The notes beneath the pieces were generated by a model. That model searched no databases. It had not been told where the DNA came from and saw only the letters and a list, made by a program, of their open reading frames with translations. Below, piece after piece: positions 5,148 to 5,425 of a DNA stretch of 5,425 bases. The position numbers were made by a program, and so were the translations under genes. This stretch comes from Flavobacteriaceae bacterium. GTDB taxonomy: Bacteria; Bacteroidota; Bacteroidia; Flavobacteriales; Flavobacteriaceae. The stretch lies in NCBI GenBank assembly GCA_013042255.1, contig JABDQK010000289.1, positions 1-5,425 of the forward strand, written 5' to 3'. Every line of letters begins with the position of its first letter. The stretch's first letter is position 1.

Positions 5148-5425
5148 CAAAAAAATATTAAACCCTAGATAAAACATTAATGCCATGAAAAAGGTACTTA
5201 ACGCTACTTTCTTAAGTTCAGGATCGAAATCTGCAGCTGAATTGATCCTCTTCACTTTCACGGCATGAAGGCCCAGGGGTATGAATACGATCAGGCAAAA
5301 ATACTGGTAGGCCGCTGCTTCTGCAGCCCGCAGATACAATAACATACACAGCAGAGAAATAAGTAATAAGAAGAAGTGGTATAGCTTGGCCCTGCTAACG
5401 CCCAGTTTTACTACCAGTGTGTTTT
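5145..5425 (-). CDS. menA: 1,4-dihydroxy-2-naphthoate polyprenyltransferase, C-terminal part (runs off the window)
   Basis: The last 92 codons of a UbiA-family membrane prenyltransferase, which attaches the polyprenyl chain to 1,4-dihydroxy-2-naphthoate to make demethylmenaquinone. The visible part starts NTLVVKLGVSRAKLYHF, matching the TLavrLG segment after the second aspartate-rich motif of UbiA enzymes. Three hydrophobic helices follow (roughly FFLLLISLLCMLLYL, YFCLIVFIPLGLHAV and LSTFFMALMFYLGFNIF). The loop FDPELKKVALSTFF before the last helix is, in my memory, characteristic of Bacteroidota MenA. The active-site Asp motifs lie beyond the window edge. The frame is open to base 5425, so the start is outside the window. 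Confidence 0.85.
   Translation of the reverse strand, partial: NTLVVKLGVSRAKLYHFFLLLISLLCMLLYLRAAEAAAYQYFCLIVFIPLGLHAVKVKRINSAADFDPELKKVALSTFFMALMFYLGFNIFL

Overview
The window looks like a piece of a Flavobacteriia (Bacteroidota) chromosome. MenC and MenA fragments of the Bacteroidota type, a TPR/HisKA_2 sensor kinase with a LytTR response regulator, weak or absent Shine-Dalgarno sequences, and exact copies of the Bacteroidota -7 promoter element (TAnnTTTG) before several genes all point this way. I assign no genus.

Layout. Bases 1-177 (minus strand) hold the start of menC. A divergent short-chain dehydrogenase (222-1019, plus strand) follows. It abuts, stop to stop, a UPF0173-type metallo-beta-lactamase-fold hydrolase (1020-1700, minus). 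Next come a TPR histidine kinase (1724-3685, minus), a 667-bp stretch without a credible protein gene (3686-4352), a REC-LytTR response regulator (4353-5108, minus, apparently starting at TTG), and the 3' end of menA (5145-5425, minus). All genes except the dehydrogenase read leftwards. menA and menC are menaquinone genes, so the two-component pair and the dehydrogenase appear to lie inside a menaquinone locus.

The 667-bp gap is the most interesting part. It holds three pairs of a short direct repeat (plus-strand consensus TGTTGTnAA). In all three pairs the two copies start exactly 21 bp apart, leaving a 12-bp spacer. This is the site architecture known for LytTR-domain regulators, and the next gene encodes one. 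On the minus strand each pair ends exactly 28 bp before an octamer that matches the -7 element: perfectly before the kinase, with one mismatch in the other two. None of the three has an evident -33 TTG. My inference is three activator-dependent promoters of the same design, controlled by the adjacent response regulator. One drives the kinase. One would produce an RNA of about 80 nt ending at a strong intrinsic terminator. The third would give a second short RNA or an extended kinase leader.

Working model (inference): the membrane kinase phosphorylates the LytTR regulator, which binds the three repeat pairs, raises its own kinase (and the hydrolase downstream of it), and switches on one or two small RNAs encoded between the two genes. 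The response regulator gene has its own -7 element overlapping the menA stop codon and no repeat pair, so it may be expressed constitutively or with menA.
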